Origin: Angiostrongylus vasorum
Taxonomy: Eukaryota > Nematoda > Chromadorea > Rhabditida > Metastrongylidae
Assembly: GCA_018806985.1 (NCBI GenBank)
Contig: JADANN010000187.1
Coordinates: forward strand, 124,001 to 188,000
DNA length: 64,000 nucleotides
Reading direction: 5' to 3'
The notes under the pieces were generated by a model. That model searched no databases. It saw nothing but the letters and a program-made list of their open reading frames with translations, and had not been told where the DNA came from. Positions within the stretch are counted from its first letter, which is position 1. Each line of letters begins with the position of its first letter. The position numbers were made by a program, and so were the translations under genes. Below, piece by piece: positions 1 through 11,900 of this stretch.

Positions 1-1440
1 TTTCTATAAGCCTTCCACTGAATATGTCGCGTTGGGACCAACCGCACAGAATTCAAATGGAAGAAGCGTAATGTGCCTCTCCCACCAGAATAACAGGCGT
101 ACATACTGCCCAATATCATGCGTGATAATGAGGCATTCTTCCCTGCGGTTCATTCTCGGATTTCTGGAATTGTTCCAGAACGCCTCGAAAGTTTTGCGCG
201 CTTGTGTTCGTGATTCCCGTGCGAGGATCGTGACCTGTACTTCAAAGTCCTCTGCGTTATGTCTGTGGGTCCTATGCATGCCTAGTGAGGTATTTGGTTT
301 ACGTTTACCGACTAGGTGTTCTTTTATGCGGACACAGAGTGGTCTACCCGTTTCGCCAATGTATTCGTCTCCGCACGCCTTACAGGGAGATCAGATAAAC
401 TGTACCCGAGTACTCATGCAATCACCGTCTCTACCATTAGGCAAATTATGCAATTTTGCGTTGCACATAGACGGTCATATAGGCAGATACGAACTATCTG
501 GCGCCTAAGAGTACTCAGTGGTACTTCAACTACGTTTACCGAATCCTCAAGACCCGCCCTTCTTAAGCAGCGTTTTATAGCTGCACTTACATCATTTGAG
601 ATGAAGGGTAGGATAAACGGGACCTTTCTATCACTAGAGTTGTCGTTTGGGGGGCCTAGGTTTTCCCCCTACACCTATCACGAGCTACAGTTTCGTAGCC
701 ATTTGAAATGGCTATCTGCTGCGCCAAGTTCCGCGACTACTCTCTCTGCTCTCTTCTCTTGCGCACGTTGGTTGCTGTTCGAAATATGTTTCTTACAAGC
801 GCCCTTTTCGTGTGAGAGGGGTGAGAAGAGAGGTGATGAACAAAGATGTTTTTACTACTTGGCTTTCGGTACCACCTTGTAATGTAGCCATTTTTCTGAT
901 GGGTTAATTTGGACGCTCAGGAATGGAAACCAGTTTTCTTTCGGTTTCTCTTGGGTAAACTTGATATAATCTGAGTATTCGTTCAACAACTCGAAACATT
1001 TGTCCATTTCCTTTTGTGTTGAGCAAAGGACAAAACAGTCATCTGTATATCTATAGTAGAGTAACGGCCCGAGATCGGTCACTGGTGCTTCCACCTTAGA
1101 CATAAACGCAATGGCAAGAATTGGTGCCAGTCGCTATCCCATTGGCAACCCTCTTATTTGAGCGTAGTAACTTCCGGACCATCTGAAGATTGAGCAGCTC
1201 AAGCATTCTTTTAAGAGTGCCATGAACTGCTCTATCTTGAAGCCATACATGTTTATTTCTCCTTCGTGTTGTCTAACTTCGAATATGGCTTGCATTGCGG
1301 AGTCATTCGACATGTTTGTATAGAGGGCGCTAACGTCGAACGACTCCATCACGTACGCGCTGTTGGGCTGCGCAGTACGTGGACGATCCAGAAACATCTG
1401 AGTATTTGTAAGATAGGCTGGAATGCAGCCTGCAACCATT
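1..1440 (-). mobile_element. Penelope-like element, minus copy (RT and GIY-YIG remnants)
   Basis: Reading leftwards from 1440, a reverse transcriptase segment carries FDVSALYTN (motif A region), QIRGLPMG, then an in-frame TAG at 1134-1136. It continues in the same frame to the intact catalytic box YRYTDDCFVLCS (around 1030-1050). It breaks at TAG codons near 855. Further left lie remnants of the linker and the C-terminal part of a GIY-YIG endonuclease (4-279). Only the part from the RT core onwards is present; the 3' end lies off the left edge. PLEs copy through RNA using this RT and the GIY-YIG nuclease. The copy is dead because of multiple stops. Confidence 0.85.
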
Positions 1441-2760
1441 CGGATTCTCGGGCTGTTACTCTACTGTAGATATATAGATAACTGTTTTGTTCTTTGCTCA
1501 ACACACACAAGAGGAAATGGACAAATGTTTCGAGTTGTTGAACGAACAGTCAGAGTATACCAAGTTTACCCGAGAGAAACCAAAAGAGAACGGGCTTCCA
1601 TTCATGAACGTCCAAATTAACCTGTCAGAAAATGGCTGCATTACAAAGTGGTACCGAAAGCCAAATAGTAAAAACATCTTGGTTCATTACCGCTCCTCTC
1701 ACCACTCTCACACGAAAAGGGTACTTGTAAGAAACATGTTTCGAACAGCAACCAACATGTGCACGGGAAGAGAGCAGAGAGAGGAGTCCCGGAACTTGGC
1801 ACGGCAAATAGCCATTTCAAATGATTACGAAACTGTAGCTCTTGATAGGTGGAGGGGAAATCCTAGGCCCCCTTAATGACAACACTAGTGATAGAAAGGT
1901 CCCGTTTACCCTACCCTTCATCTCAAATGATATAAGTGCAGCTAGAAAACGCTGCTTAAGAAGGGCGGGTCTTGAGGATTCGGTAAACGTAGTTAAAATA
2001 CCACCGTGTACTCTTAGGCGCCAGCTAGTTCGTAACCGCCTATATGACTGTCTATGTACAACCTAAAATTGCATAATTTGCCCTAATGGTAGAGACTGTG
2101 ATTGCATGACTTCGGGTACAGTTTATCTGATCCTCTGTAAGGCGTGCGGAGACGAATACATTGGCGAAACGGGTAGACCACTCTGTGTCCGCATAAAAGA
2201 ACACCTGTCGGTAAACGTAAACCAAATACCTCACTGGGCACGCATAGGACCCACAGACATAACGCAGAGGACTTTGAAGTACACGTCACGATTCTCGCAC
2301 GGGAATCACGAACACAAGCGCGCAAAACTCTCGAGGCGTTCCGGATTAATTCCAGAAATCCGAAAATGAGCTGCAGGAAGAATGCCTCATTATCACGCGT
2401 GATATTGGGCAGTATATAAGCCTGTTATTCTGATGAGATGGGTACATTACGATTCCATGTGAACTCTGTGCGGTTGGTTTCCACGCGACATACTCAGTGG
2501 AAGACTCATAGAAAGCGGTGAGTGTGCAAAGAAGCTATTCTGTGTTCAATGTGATTGAAATCTTGGTTTAGCCTTTCCTCTGTTTGGTAATGGAGGCGTT
2601 TGGCCAAATAGATTGCTGTCAACTTGACCTTTCCAGGCTCTGAGAAAGGCGAAATCCGCCGAAACGTCAGCTTGTTCGTGAATAAAGAATAAAAATAACA
2701 CCTCATGTTTGCTCAACAAGAAAACGAAGAATTATTTGATCAATGCCGAGGTTAATAGAA
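1441..2760 (+). mobile_element. Penelope-like element, plus copy with GIY-YIG and hammerhead end
   Basis: This copy starts inside the RT at its catalytic box, here YIDN instead of YxDD, so it is 5'-truncated and catalytically dead. It continues through EEMDKCFELLNEQSEYTKF (1487-1876), a linker with a Cys-rich NCIICPNGRDC-type segment, and the GIY-YIG domain (2106-2369: VYLILCKACGDEYIGETGRP, with R-IKEH following). Frameshifts separate the blocks. The 3' end has a hammerhead-like motif (2635-2673) and a terminal sequence ATGCCGAGGTTAATAGAAAG near 2742 that recurs at 13,439. It abuts the minus copy head to head and ends about 50 bp before a host exon. Confidence 0.88.
2635..2673 (+). ncRNA. Hammerhead ribozyme-like motif, PLE 3' end
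   Basis: AGGCT-CTGAGAA-A-GGC-GAAATCC-GCC-GAAA-CGTC-AGCTT can be read as helix I (AGGCU with AGCUU, 5 bp including one G-U), a CUGANGA-like core, helix II (GGC/GCC), GAAA and the NUH cleavage triplet GUC. Core G8 is replaced by A, so activity is doubtful. Helix III is only the self-complementary ACGU, as in minimal PLE hammerheads that act as dimers. It lies in the PLE end sequence. Confidence 0.6.
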
Positions 2761-2805
2761 AGTCAGACGTGGGATTTATTGACTAAGTGTGTTTCTTTGT
2801 TACAG

Positions 2806-2909
2806 ATTTTCAGTACTGAGCCTCCGAAATCGATTGTGCAGCCGTGTCCACCAAAGCCTGATCACCGCGGTATTCACCAAGAATCAACGCATCCGGTAAT
2901 CTCCCTCAG
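2806..2909 (+). CDS. GRAF-like exon 1 of window
   Basis: The acceptor is TTGTTACAG and the donor CTCAG|GTGAAT. The exon starts in phase 0, ends with two bases of a split codon, and encodes 34 residues starting IFSTEPPKSIVQPCPPKP. The start resembles the IFxTxP segment just after the RhoGAP domain in vertebrate GRAF proteins. The rest is proline-rich and contains candidate PxxP motifs. A PLE ends within about 60 bp upstream of the acceptor, so the element sits in the preceding intron. Confidence 0.7.
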
Positions 2910-5900
2910 GTGAATTTATGAAGTTACGCGAAATTGTGTCTACATAGTCCGGAATAAAAGAGACGAGTTCTATGTGAGCCCGTTCACTAAGGGACCATTA
3001 ACATTAAACGTCCGCATTTTGTCTTCAGTGGTCTTTCAATTTTAAACATTTTTTCGAATTAAAATTTCAGAGAAGTTGGAAACGCAGTTTGATATTTTAA
3101 GATTTCCAATGCAAGGGCAGAGGCTGTAAACATAAACAACGCATTATCGAGCAATCAGATTTTGCGCGACGACAATAGCGGTTATGCCATTGCTATCTTT
3201 CTCGAGATACTTCCTTTGATGGTAAAAATTGTAGGGACTTACAAATTTCTTGGTAGAATTAAAGTAGCTTGCTTGTATCTTGTGGGCAATAGTATGTGGA
3301 TTCCAGTGATTTTTATCCCAACAAATAAGACCTGGTACAAGCTGAACTATGTTGTTTTAAATCTCGAAACTGAAATTGTTTACGCATAAGATGCATTGTA
3401 TACGCCTTTACAATGACTCGCGGTGGAGTACCGATGTATCGAGCCAGTTCTGCTAACCTCCCAGACAAGTCTGGTGCCAGTTCACCGACTTTGGAGGGAT
3501 GGAGGGCCTAGCGGGCCTGGGGCGCGGGATCAATCCTATGTGTATTGCAGGGATCCTCTGACCACTTCGCTACACGCGCCCCTTGTGCGCATAACATATA
3601 ATATAATATATACTCATGCATGTATGTATATTATATACATACTTACGTACTGACCATTACCATCGGACCCATCCTCACATTTTGTCGGATCTCATCACTT
3701 CTTTCGTTCGTTTTGTTGTTTGCCAATCATTGTTCAAGGAGGATTGTCGCATTCTCGTTCTCAAGCAACTTGGGTTGCTAGTCAAGTATTTGAAAATCGT
3801 TTTCAGTTGGCCTATACCTACGACAATCTTCTAGTCCCTTCTTTCTGGTGTTTGACACGACTTCTTTCCATAACATTTCTCCTTTGATCCACTTTAATGA
3901 CTGCACTCTCTTCTCACTATATGATCAGCCCATCCATGTTTATTTGTTAAGAGGAATATTTTTTGGAGGATATAAGCTACGAAAACTGGCTTGTTGTTGA
4001 CTCTACCGGTTCGTCTTCAAAAAAATATCGCTCGATCTCCCGTAGTATTCTATCCAAGGGGTGGGTGGTTGGGGAAGGGTTGGATTGGGCGAAGTATCAG
4101 CTAATTCTTCTGCTACTTAGCATGGTTCTGGAATAGATTACGTTGAATAAAATAAGTGAGTACATAGGTCGGGACTAGTAAATTGATCAGTGATCTCTCA
4201 TAGACCGAATGGCAAACCGTGCTCTCTGTTTTTTTTTCCAACGAGTTCTCTCGAGACATTATTCATGTTTATTGAATAGCTGTGCATAGGACGACGTTTC
4301 ATCAGCCATTCGGAATGACATTTCTCTTCACATCGGGCAACTCACATTACCTTAGTTTTCTTTCGATTGTGGTATCGTAGCACCATTCTTTTATTTCTTT
4401 GAGATTTACAAGCATTGGTGAGTATCAGCGCCATTTATATTGTGTCATATGTGTTACAAATCGAGCTTGTAGGCGTTGGATGGGAGTTCGTAGAAGATAG
4501 TCTGCAATGTGGGATATGGTGGAGGGGTAGCGTTAATGATGCAGTTTATCAGAAGAAGCAAGGCGATAGTTCTACCATCTCCCCTCACTAGCTCCCACGC
4601 AACCCTCTCCTCCAATCCACGACGGAACACAGTTTAACTAAGTCCATGGTTTTGATAAGAATCGACTCTGGCAGCATTCTACGACACTCACAAAGAAGGC
4701 GAAATCCACAGGCAGCAGAAGAGGCAATACGCTAAACGTTCAGAGACTTTTGTGGACGATGAATAATAGGGAAAATGAATTGGATGCAGGAAGTAGACGG
4801 ATCAGTAGAGTAGATATGATGACGGGTAATGCAAAAATATAAAATGTATATGCAAAAAAAAATTCCGGAATATTGCGTAATCCAGAAGTCATGTCACCCT
4901 TTAAGATTCTGATTGCAACTCGGATTTCTTTGGAAAGAATCATTTGTGGTGATGTTTCAGTACGAATGATGGAATCTTGTGAGATTTAGTTCAGGTGTTC
5001 GATCTATGTAGAATCTGTTTATCTATCTAGCAGAAAAGCTACTTATTAGAAGAGATCTATATAGTCTCCATTGTTGGTTCTATCTTATGTCGGGAAGCTG
5101 TAGTCGCCCATCCTTCTTGAATAAGGCGTAAGGAGGGATATTGCACTTTCGAAAGTTTTGACTACATTTCTAAATACATTTTTCTTTACATCTCCTCCAA
5201 TTCTCTTTTAGCAGTATCGATGAGGATCAATCTAAACTGCCTCTGTGAATGCGTTTATGAAGATTACACTAAACCCATTGTGTTCATCGTGTTTTGCAAC
5301 AGCAGGGGGTCGTACGTATTTTCTCTTGTTCAAGAGAATATTAGTGTTGTTTCATCAGAGTTCACCATCAAGTTAAAATGAGCATTCTCAGCAGAGGTTT
5401 GGAGACCTATTACTTGCTTCTCATAATGTTCTTTCGAAACTTCGTTTTTGCGCCAGTTGTAATTGGATAAGGGCTAGCCGATAATGGACTCATTGCATAC
5501 AGCTTGTTTTCTTTTCTCTCCATACGCTGAATTGGCTCCTTTTCCGTTTTGTTGTTAAAAGGAATCTTTGCATGAAAGAGGCTATGCTCTGATCTTCTTC
5601 AAGTGGGTGAGACGATAAGACGATATCTTTTGAAGAGAAGAGCCGCATGGGGGTAATCTTTCCTGGCAATCTCCATCTTCACTCTAACGTTCTAATTTAA
5701 ATTTTTAAGCCCCGCCCCGCTTTTCTGTTTTTCTGCCGTTCTTGTCTCTGATTGAAAAGCTCGAAACAAATTTTCAGGACTTCTTGTTACCCACTCGTCT
5801 TTCGAGATCTTCATAAGGTGCGTCGGTATACTACTTAGCAATGTTGGTGTCTAGCAGTTTATAGCATTGGGTTTTTTGCCATAAATATTGCATGAATGGC

Positions 5901-8900
5901 AAAGAGTGCAGATTTTTATGAGAGTCGTTGAGGGCGACAATGGATGACTGCAAGGTAAAGTCCATGCCACCAAAATTGATTTTTTTCACCTAGGAGGCAA
6001 GAGCCCTATCAGGTACTGAGTGGTATTTTCTTGTTCCATGCTTCTTAAAGTGAAGAAAAACCGTATTTGGTCTGATTTTGCTCCTGGACATGAAGATGTT
6101 GGTCTGGAAACTAACCTGACATTGTACATATACCCCGAAGCAGTAACTATTGTTTCTCATAGGTCTATCGTTACCTAAATGGGTACTGGTCGAACGTGGT
6201 TTTCCGTTTAATCCTGTGATAGGTGTTCCAAGATGTTCCCCGTTTTCGTATCCTCACTACCAGGAACTCACGAACCGTGATGGATCGTATAGAGATTTTA
6301 TATCATGCGACCTGATTTCTTTTAGCACGGCAACATGTCTTCTTACGGCAGCAATTTCGTGTTCAAAACACTGATGAACATATGGAATGTGAAAATTTCA
6401 AGTTATAGAAATAAAATTTTTGGACTTAGGGGGTAGCACAGTGGTTAGTGATACAGTGCATCGGGAAACAAAGTGCTAATTCGATCGCCACCGAACGCTC
6501 TTCTCCAATCCACCTGGAAGCGCCTTAGCTCGGTTATTTCCAAGACTGTGAGGAGAATCGACTCGACAAGTATTCCTGCGGCACTCGTAAAGAAGGCGAA
6601 ATATTCACGCAGCAGACAAAACAACATGCGAAATGTTCGAAGACCTTTGTGGGCGATGAATGGGAGGAAAATAAATCGAATGCCAAGAATTTCTGAGATC
6701 GAGACAGTAGATGTGATGGATGTGATGGCGGGTCATGTGAAACAAAAAGTTGATAGGAAATTTTGGATTCTTCTGTTTGAAAAAGAAACAGGAATCGACA
6801 CGTTTATGTTTCTATCTGTTCATATTTTGTTTTGCAATGCTCCTTTCGTTACAGTACTATATGTTTCTTTCTGTATCGTCTTTCTTCGTTTAGATATTAC
6901 AAGTTCAGGGTCTACATTATAAATCGGCTTTCAATTTAACAAGGGTTTTGTAGCGAGCGTCAACCACACAACGATCGTCACATGTTGAGCTCTACTGCTT
7001 CGTCGTCTGTGCCGACGTCGATTGCCGATCGACCGCGTGCCTTTATACCTTCATCGCCGGCAATACGTGCTCATGCAGCCGTCGTGTTGGCTTCATCGGT
7101 TGTTGGTGGCGCGACGGCCTCGTCCAATATTTACGATGTTCCGGCTGATGGTAATGATATAAATAGGTGTTAATCCTGTGATAGTACATGAAATATAACT
7201 ATGGCTCTTCACAAAGACAAAATAGGACATACGAAGTTATTTTTGGATTCGTATATCATTTCTACCCGTATAACACATCACACTACTTATAATTTATGCA
7301 GCAGCATAGTTATATTGCTCAGTACTGTTAAATTTGTTCTCCTAATACTATTTCAGTTTTAGTAACGTCGTCGACTTCGAAGTTGTTACCATCGTGTAGC
7401 TCGGCGGGGTCTGCAACGGTTACTCCAACATCATCACCTTCTCAACTAATTGGCACTACATTTCAAACTACTGCTAGTACCGTAACAACATCATCACGAG
7501 CTCCACGTTGTGGAAGCTCTGATTCGCTGAATTCGCTACTCAGTGGCAGGAGTGACAGCCCTAAGACAAGCAAGGCGTCGCTTGAGTCAAAATGTTAGAT
7601 TTCGATCACTTTGCTTCCTTCTTTGAAAGTTTCCCAAATGATTTTCTGTCACAATTCTTTTAAAATCCTACGGCATTTATCTTAATATGTAGAAGGAAAA
7701 CCCAACTTTTTTAATGTTTGCAGTTAGCATACTTTTCTCTTTATTACACTTACAATTGGTCTTACCATACTACAGATAGTCTAAGTTACAGACAGCGGCA
7801 TTAATCCATAAAAATGAGCAATTTTTATATTTGCAGATTCGAGTATCTTTCTATTATAGATAGGGCGCGTGTGGCGCAGTGGTCGGAAGTGCCCTGCAAC
7901 ACACACGTGGAATCGATCCCCGCGCCCATGGCACACCAAGCCTTCCATCCCTGTGGGGTCGGCAGATTGGTGCCAGACTTGTCTGGGAGGATCGCAGCAC
8001 TGGCTCGAACATCGGTAGGCCACGGCGAGTCATTGTGAAGGCCAGATATGCATTCATCTCCAAACGATGCTTAATGAAAACGAATGCTGGCGCATACCTC
8101 AGGAATTGATCAACGCCGAGAGCTTTATCCCGTATCCTTTTTTACCTACTGTATATTATTGTTTCTCTATTATTAAATATTTTTATTTCTTGGACTGTTA
8201 AGTTGCCGTTTAATCACTTAGGAGTTGGGAACAGTTACCATACCGTAATAAGTAAATTAAAGCTAGAGGATTGTCATTACTGAGATGGGGTTTGAGACGG
8301 GACATTCCTACAACCACTATCTATTTCGGCTTCTTGAAATTTCCTTCAAATCCTGAGTGTTCCCGGAAAGAAGCTAGAAAATATGCTTGCTTATTGTGTC
8401 CTCTAGGAAATCTTAAACTCTTATGCTATGGTAAACATAGGTCAAATGTATTACCGTAAGTTCTCCTATTTAAAAATTGGAAAGATGTTGCAAACTTTTG
8501 CGCAAGTTTGACTAAGTGTACTGTTAAGGCTTGTCGTGTGCTCAGAATAACTTGTCGGTTAAGAAGAGCATCATTACTTAGGTTTATTTACCGTAGATAA
8601 GGCGAAGTTTTTGCGAACAACAGAAGGAAATGCAGCTGGAAGGTTTTTTAAAAAAGAAGGAAGTGGAAGTTATCCATAGTGTTTCCAGTGTCAGTGTGTA
8701 GAGGAACTTGTACATGTTTTAGTTTTCCACTGTCGAAATTAACAGATTTGTTTTCATTTGGAAGATCTTGAAAGAATAATTAGTTTCATGGAAGGAATAT
8801 TGCATTACTGAAAGAGGTTAACCTAGAGAAATTCCGACGCCTTAGTTCTCTATGCCGTAATTATTACGCATCTCGAACCTTGTGCCGAGAGGAACTTTTA

Positions 8901-11900
8901 AATACAATGTTTATAAAGCCTTATAATAACGGCGGCATTGGGGCGTGTGGCGCAGGGTTGGAGGCGTCTTGCAAGACACGTGGAATCGATCCCCGCACTC
9001 ATAGCCCACCAAACCTTCGATCCGGAGTCGGAATTGGTACCTCACTTGTCTGGGAGGATAACAGCACTGTCTCGATACATGGCTAAGGCATCGCAAGTCA
9101 TTGTAAAAGCCAGATATGCATTCAATCACCTCCTAACGATGCTTAATGAAGTCAAATGCATAGCGCATCCCTCAGGGATTGATTAACCACGAGAGCGTCA
9201 TCTTTTTATCCTTATAATAAGTACATGTAGTTATTATCAGTGAGATGAGATAATGCTTCGTATTTTATTGCCAAGTGAAGGGCCAAACTTTTTTGGTTTA
9301 GTTTCGTTGTTTTAAGTCTTTTTACCTCTCAAAGAACTCCTGCCGCAGTTTATATAAAGAATGTTAAAGAATAGCCAGCCTCATTAGTGCTGCTGAGATA
9401 AAAAAAGCAACTACTTTTGAATACGCAACGTTAATTTGTATTTCAGCTAAAATGAGCACTTCGTACGCACCCGCCTATAATCCACTAGCCTGTGAGACGT
9501 AAGTTATAGTTTCTGTCATTTTGACTAGGGAGATATTTCGTGTTGAATTGCTGGCTAGTAATGAGTTTGATGTGTTACTTGTAATTTAGAATAACGCACA
9601 AGCTGACCAAACGAAAGTCGGCTGTTAAAGATCTGAGTAATGTTAAGTGAGTTAGGGTGACCAATATTTTTCGTCACGCTATGTTCTTCTGCGTTGTGGA
9701 AATGTAATGAACGGCATAAGATTGCAGTGCTCGCTGACGGTCTTAGCTTCTACTACGCTTCCGCTTTATGCTTGATAGATTCGGTGGATAACTGTGTTTC
9801 ACTCTGAGGATTGGTTCGATTTAAATGAATCATCTATATGATCGGTATTACATAAATCATCGTTTGAAACAGGAAAAGCAGTCACTACAGTGAAACCATG
9901 AGGACACTTATCTTTACTGCTTTTGTCGAAGTGTTACCCGCTCGCGGATCATCGGGTTTTACCTCATGGTGGAAGGCTGGATTTGTTGATGAGTAACTTA
10001 TCAGCTTCTTCTAAAGTTGAAGTTCATCAAATGAATGCGTTCCAAAGCGACCCTTTACCTGCGTAAATGTGCAGGGTACAATCTATGTACTCGCATACAT
10101 CCATTTATATATGTATGAATATTATTGTATATATTACAAATAAATGAAAGGGATAGAGTTTTTACATACGGTATACTTTATTTTATGTATGTATTGCATA
10201 TAGTGAACATAATTATAAGAAAGTCTGTCGCTGTACAGGTAATGAACCTGTCCTCAGGTTCCGTTTGCGTCTCACGCAAGGACACAGTCTCTTTTGGTTC
10301 GGCTTTAACTTTCAGTCATGTCTTTAGATGTATCGGTTCAGCAAAATTTGTACCTTTTATATCAGCTCGTATCAGCTCGTGGAGAGAAGCAGTCCACCTT
10401 TACATTCGAAACCCTAGATGTTTTTAGATGATAAGAAAAAAGAAACTGCTGTCATTGTTACTAATAATATTGCTAAAATCCAATCAGACTTTGAAAAATA
10501 CAGTTTTTCAACGCTGTTTGCAGTTTCATTAAGTTCTTATTTGAAGAGATACTGCATGTAATTCAGCTGGTATGTGTGGTGGTGGTGTTGGTAAGGTGTT
10601 TGAATGGAATGCAGATGTTGTCAGTTCGCAGCCACCTGCCTGAGCTCAGTTTCAGTGTTTCCCGTGGTGTTCAAGCAGTAGCGGCGAATTCGTTGTCCAC
10701 GAGCAACTCGTCCGCCTCTGCATCGCCACTTATGTGCTCTGATTGTTCGTCCGTTCACCGTATCTCTCCAATGTACTCTGCTCTCATAAATCCGGTTGTA
10801 TCGTTACAACTAAGGTGGGTTATCGTTCACGTTCTCATTTTTCGTCAAACCTGTTGTTGTGGTGTATATCTAACAGTAAACTAAAGTTGGTGGTGATACG
10901 TCTATGTTTATCATCACGGAACGCTGTTCAGAAATGACACCACCTCACAGGTAAAGACCAGTCTCGTATATAAAAACAAATACACATGCATATCCAGGGC
11001 TTAATCTACTTTCAACATCCAGCGTCCATGAAAATCTGTCCTCGGTTTTAGTTGATTTCGTGTGGTCTAAGTAGTAGCACCTATCTACATATGTTGTCCT
11101 TCGTTTCTCTATCCTGTCATGTGGCAGCTTCTCGTTCCAAGCATTTTTTATGTTATTTCTTTGTGGATATCTACAGTATTGTAAGACTCCTTTAGCATGG
11201 TCAAATAGCATGTAACACATTCGCATCAAATCTGGTTTTTCGATAACTAGAGTATTTCAAGAATACAGAACTTTATATAGATTTTTAGAAGGGACGTTGC
11301 ACTATTTAGTCAGTCAAATACTTCGTTTTTATACAGTGGCTTTTGAAATTTAAATAGAATTGAAACTGACGAGAATTGGTAACTAAGCCTAAGTTGAGAT
11401 ACTTGCAGGAATTGGACCCCGGGCTAGATCAAACCACGATTTTCCTTTCCGGGGGCTCGCGCATTATACACTGCACCATCGAGGACCTTGCTCTGCGTTT
11501 CTCTCAGCTAATTTCTCTATCTACCAGTGCCATCAACAATCACCTGTCAACGGGATCGATCTGGGGATACCACATCGCATAATACCCTAGCGTGAACATT
11601 GTAGTGGACAGGGAATAAAAAGGAAACGTTGTGATTTCGAATGCAGCCTCAGCTTAACAGGATCCAGTGCCGAAAACAAAAAAAACAATAAACATAGAAC
11701 TGTTAGATAGAAAAACTAGCTGAGAGAAACGCAGAGCAAGGGCCTCTGTGGCGCAGTGTGTAATGCGCGAGTTCCCAGAAAGGGAAATCGTGGTTCGATT
11801 TGGCCTGGGGTCCAAGTTTTGCGAATATCACGCCATCGTTGTGGTTGATTTCGCATAATACCCTGCCATGAACATTGTAGTAAGCAGTAAATAAAAAAAA

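Noticed and set aside
3162..3389. 75-codon hydrophobic plus ORF
   Set aside because: Intronic AT-rich sequence, no splice support, no homologous copy.
6150..6374. 74-codon plus ORF
   Set aside because: No splice borders, no recognisable motif, AT-rich intron context within the GRAF-like gene.
4515..6620. GAAGAAGGCGAAATCC-like matches as hammerhead motifs at 4,695, 6,590 and 52,060
   Set aside because: These are internal segments of SINE family B. They lack the following GCC-GAAA-CGUC half, so they cannot fold as hammerheads.
7872..7920. Functional tRNA gene
   Set aside because: Box A, box B and a cloverleaf are present but continue into a repeated non-tRNA body; it is a SINE head.
7781..8109. 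Several overlapping ORFs on both strands
   Set aside because: They lie inside a tRNA-derived SINE; the same frames recur in other copies of the repeat. The same applies near 9,000, 24,100, 54,000, 62,100 and 63,100.
10125..10427. 100-codon plus ORF
   Set aside because: Lies between two good GRAF-like exons, has no usable splice sites and a low-complexity start.
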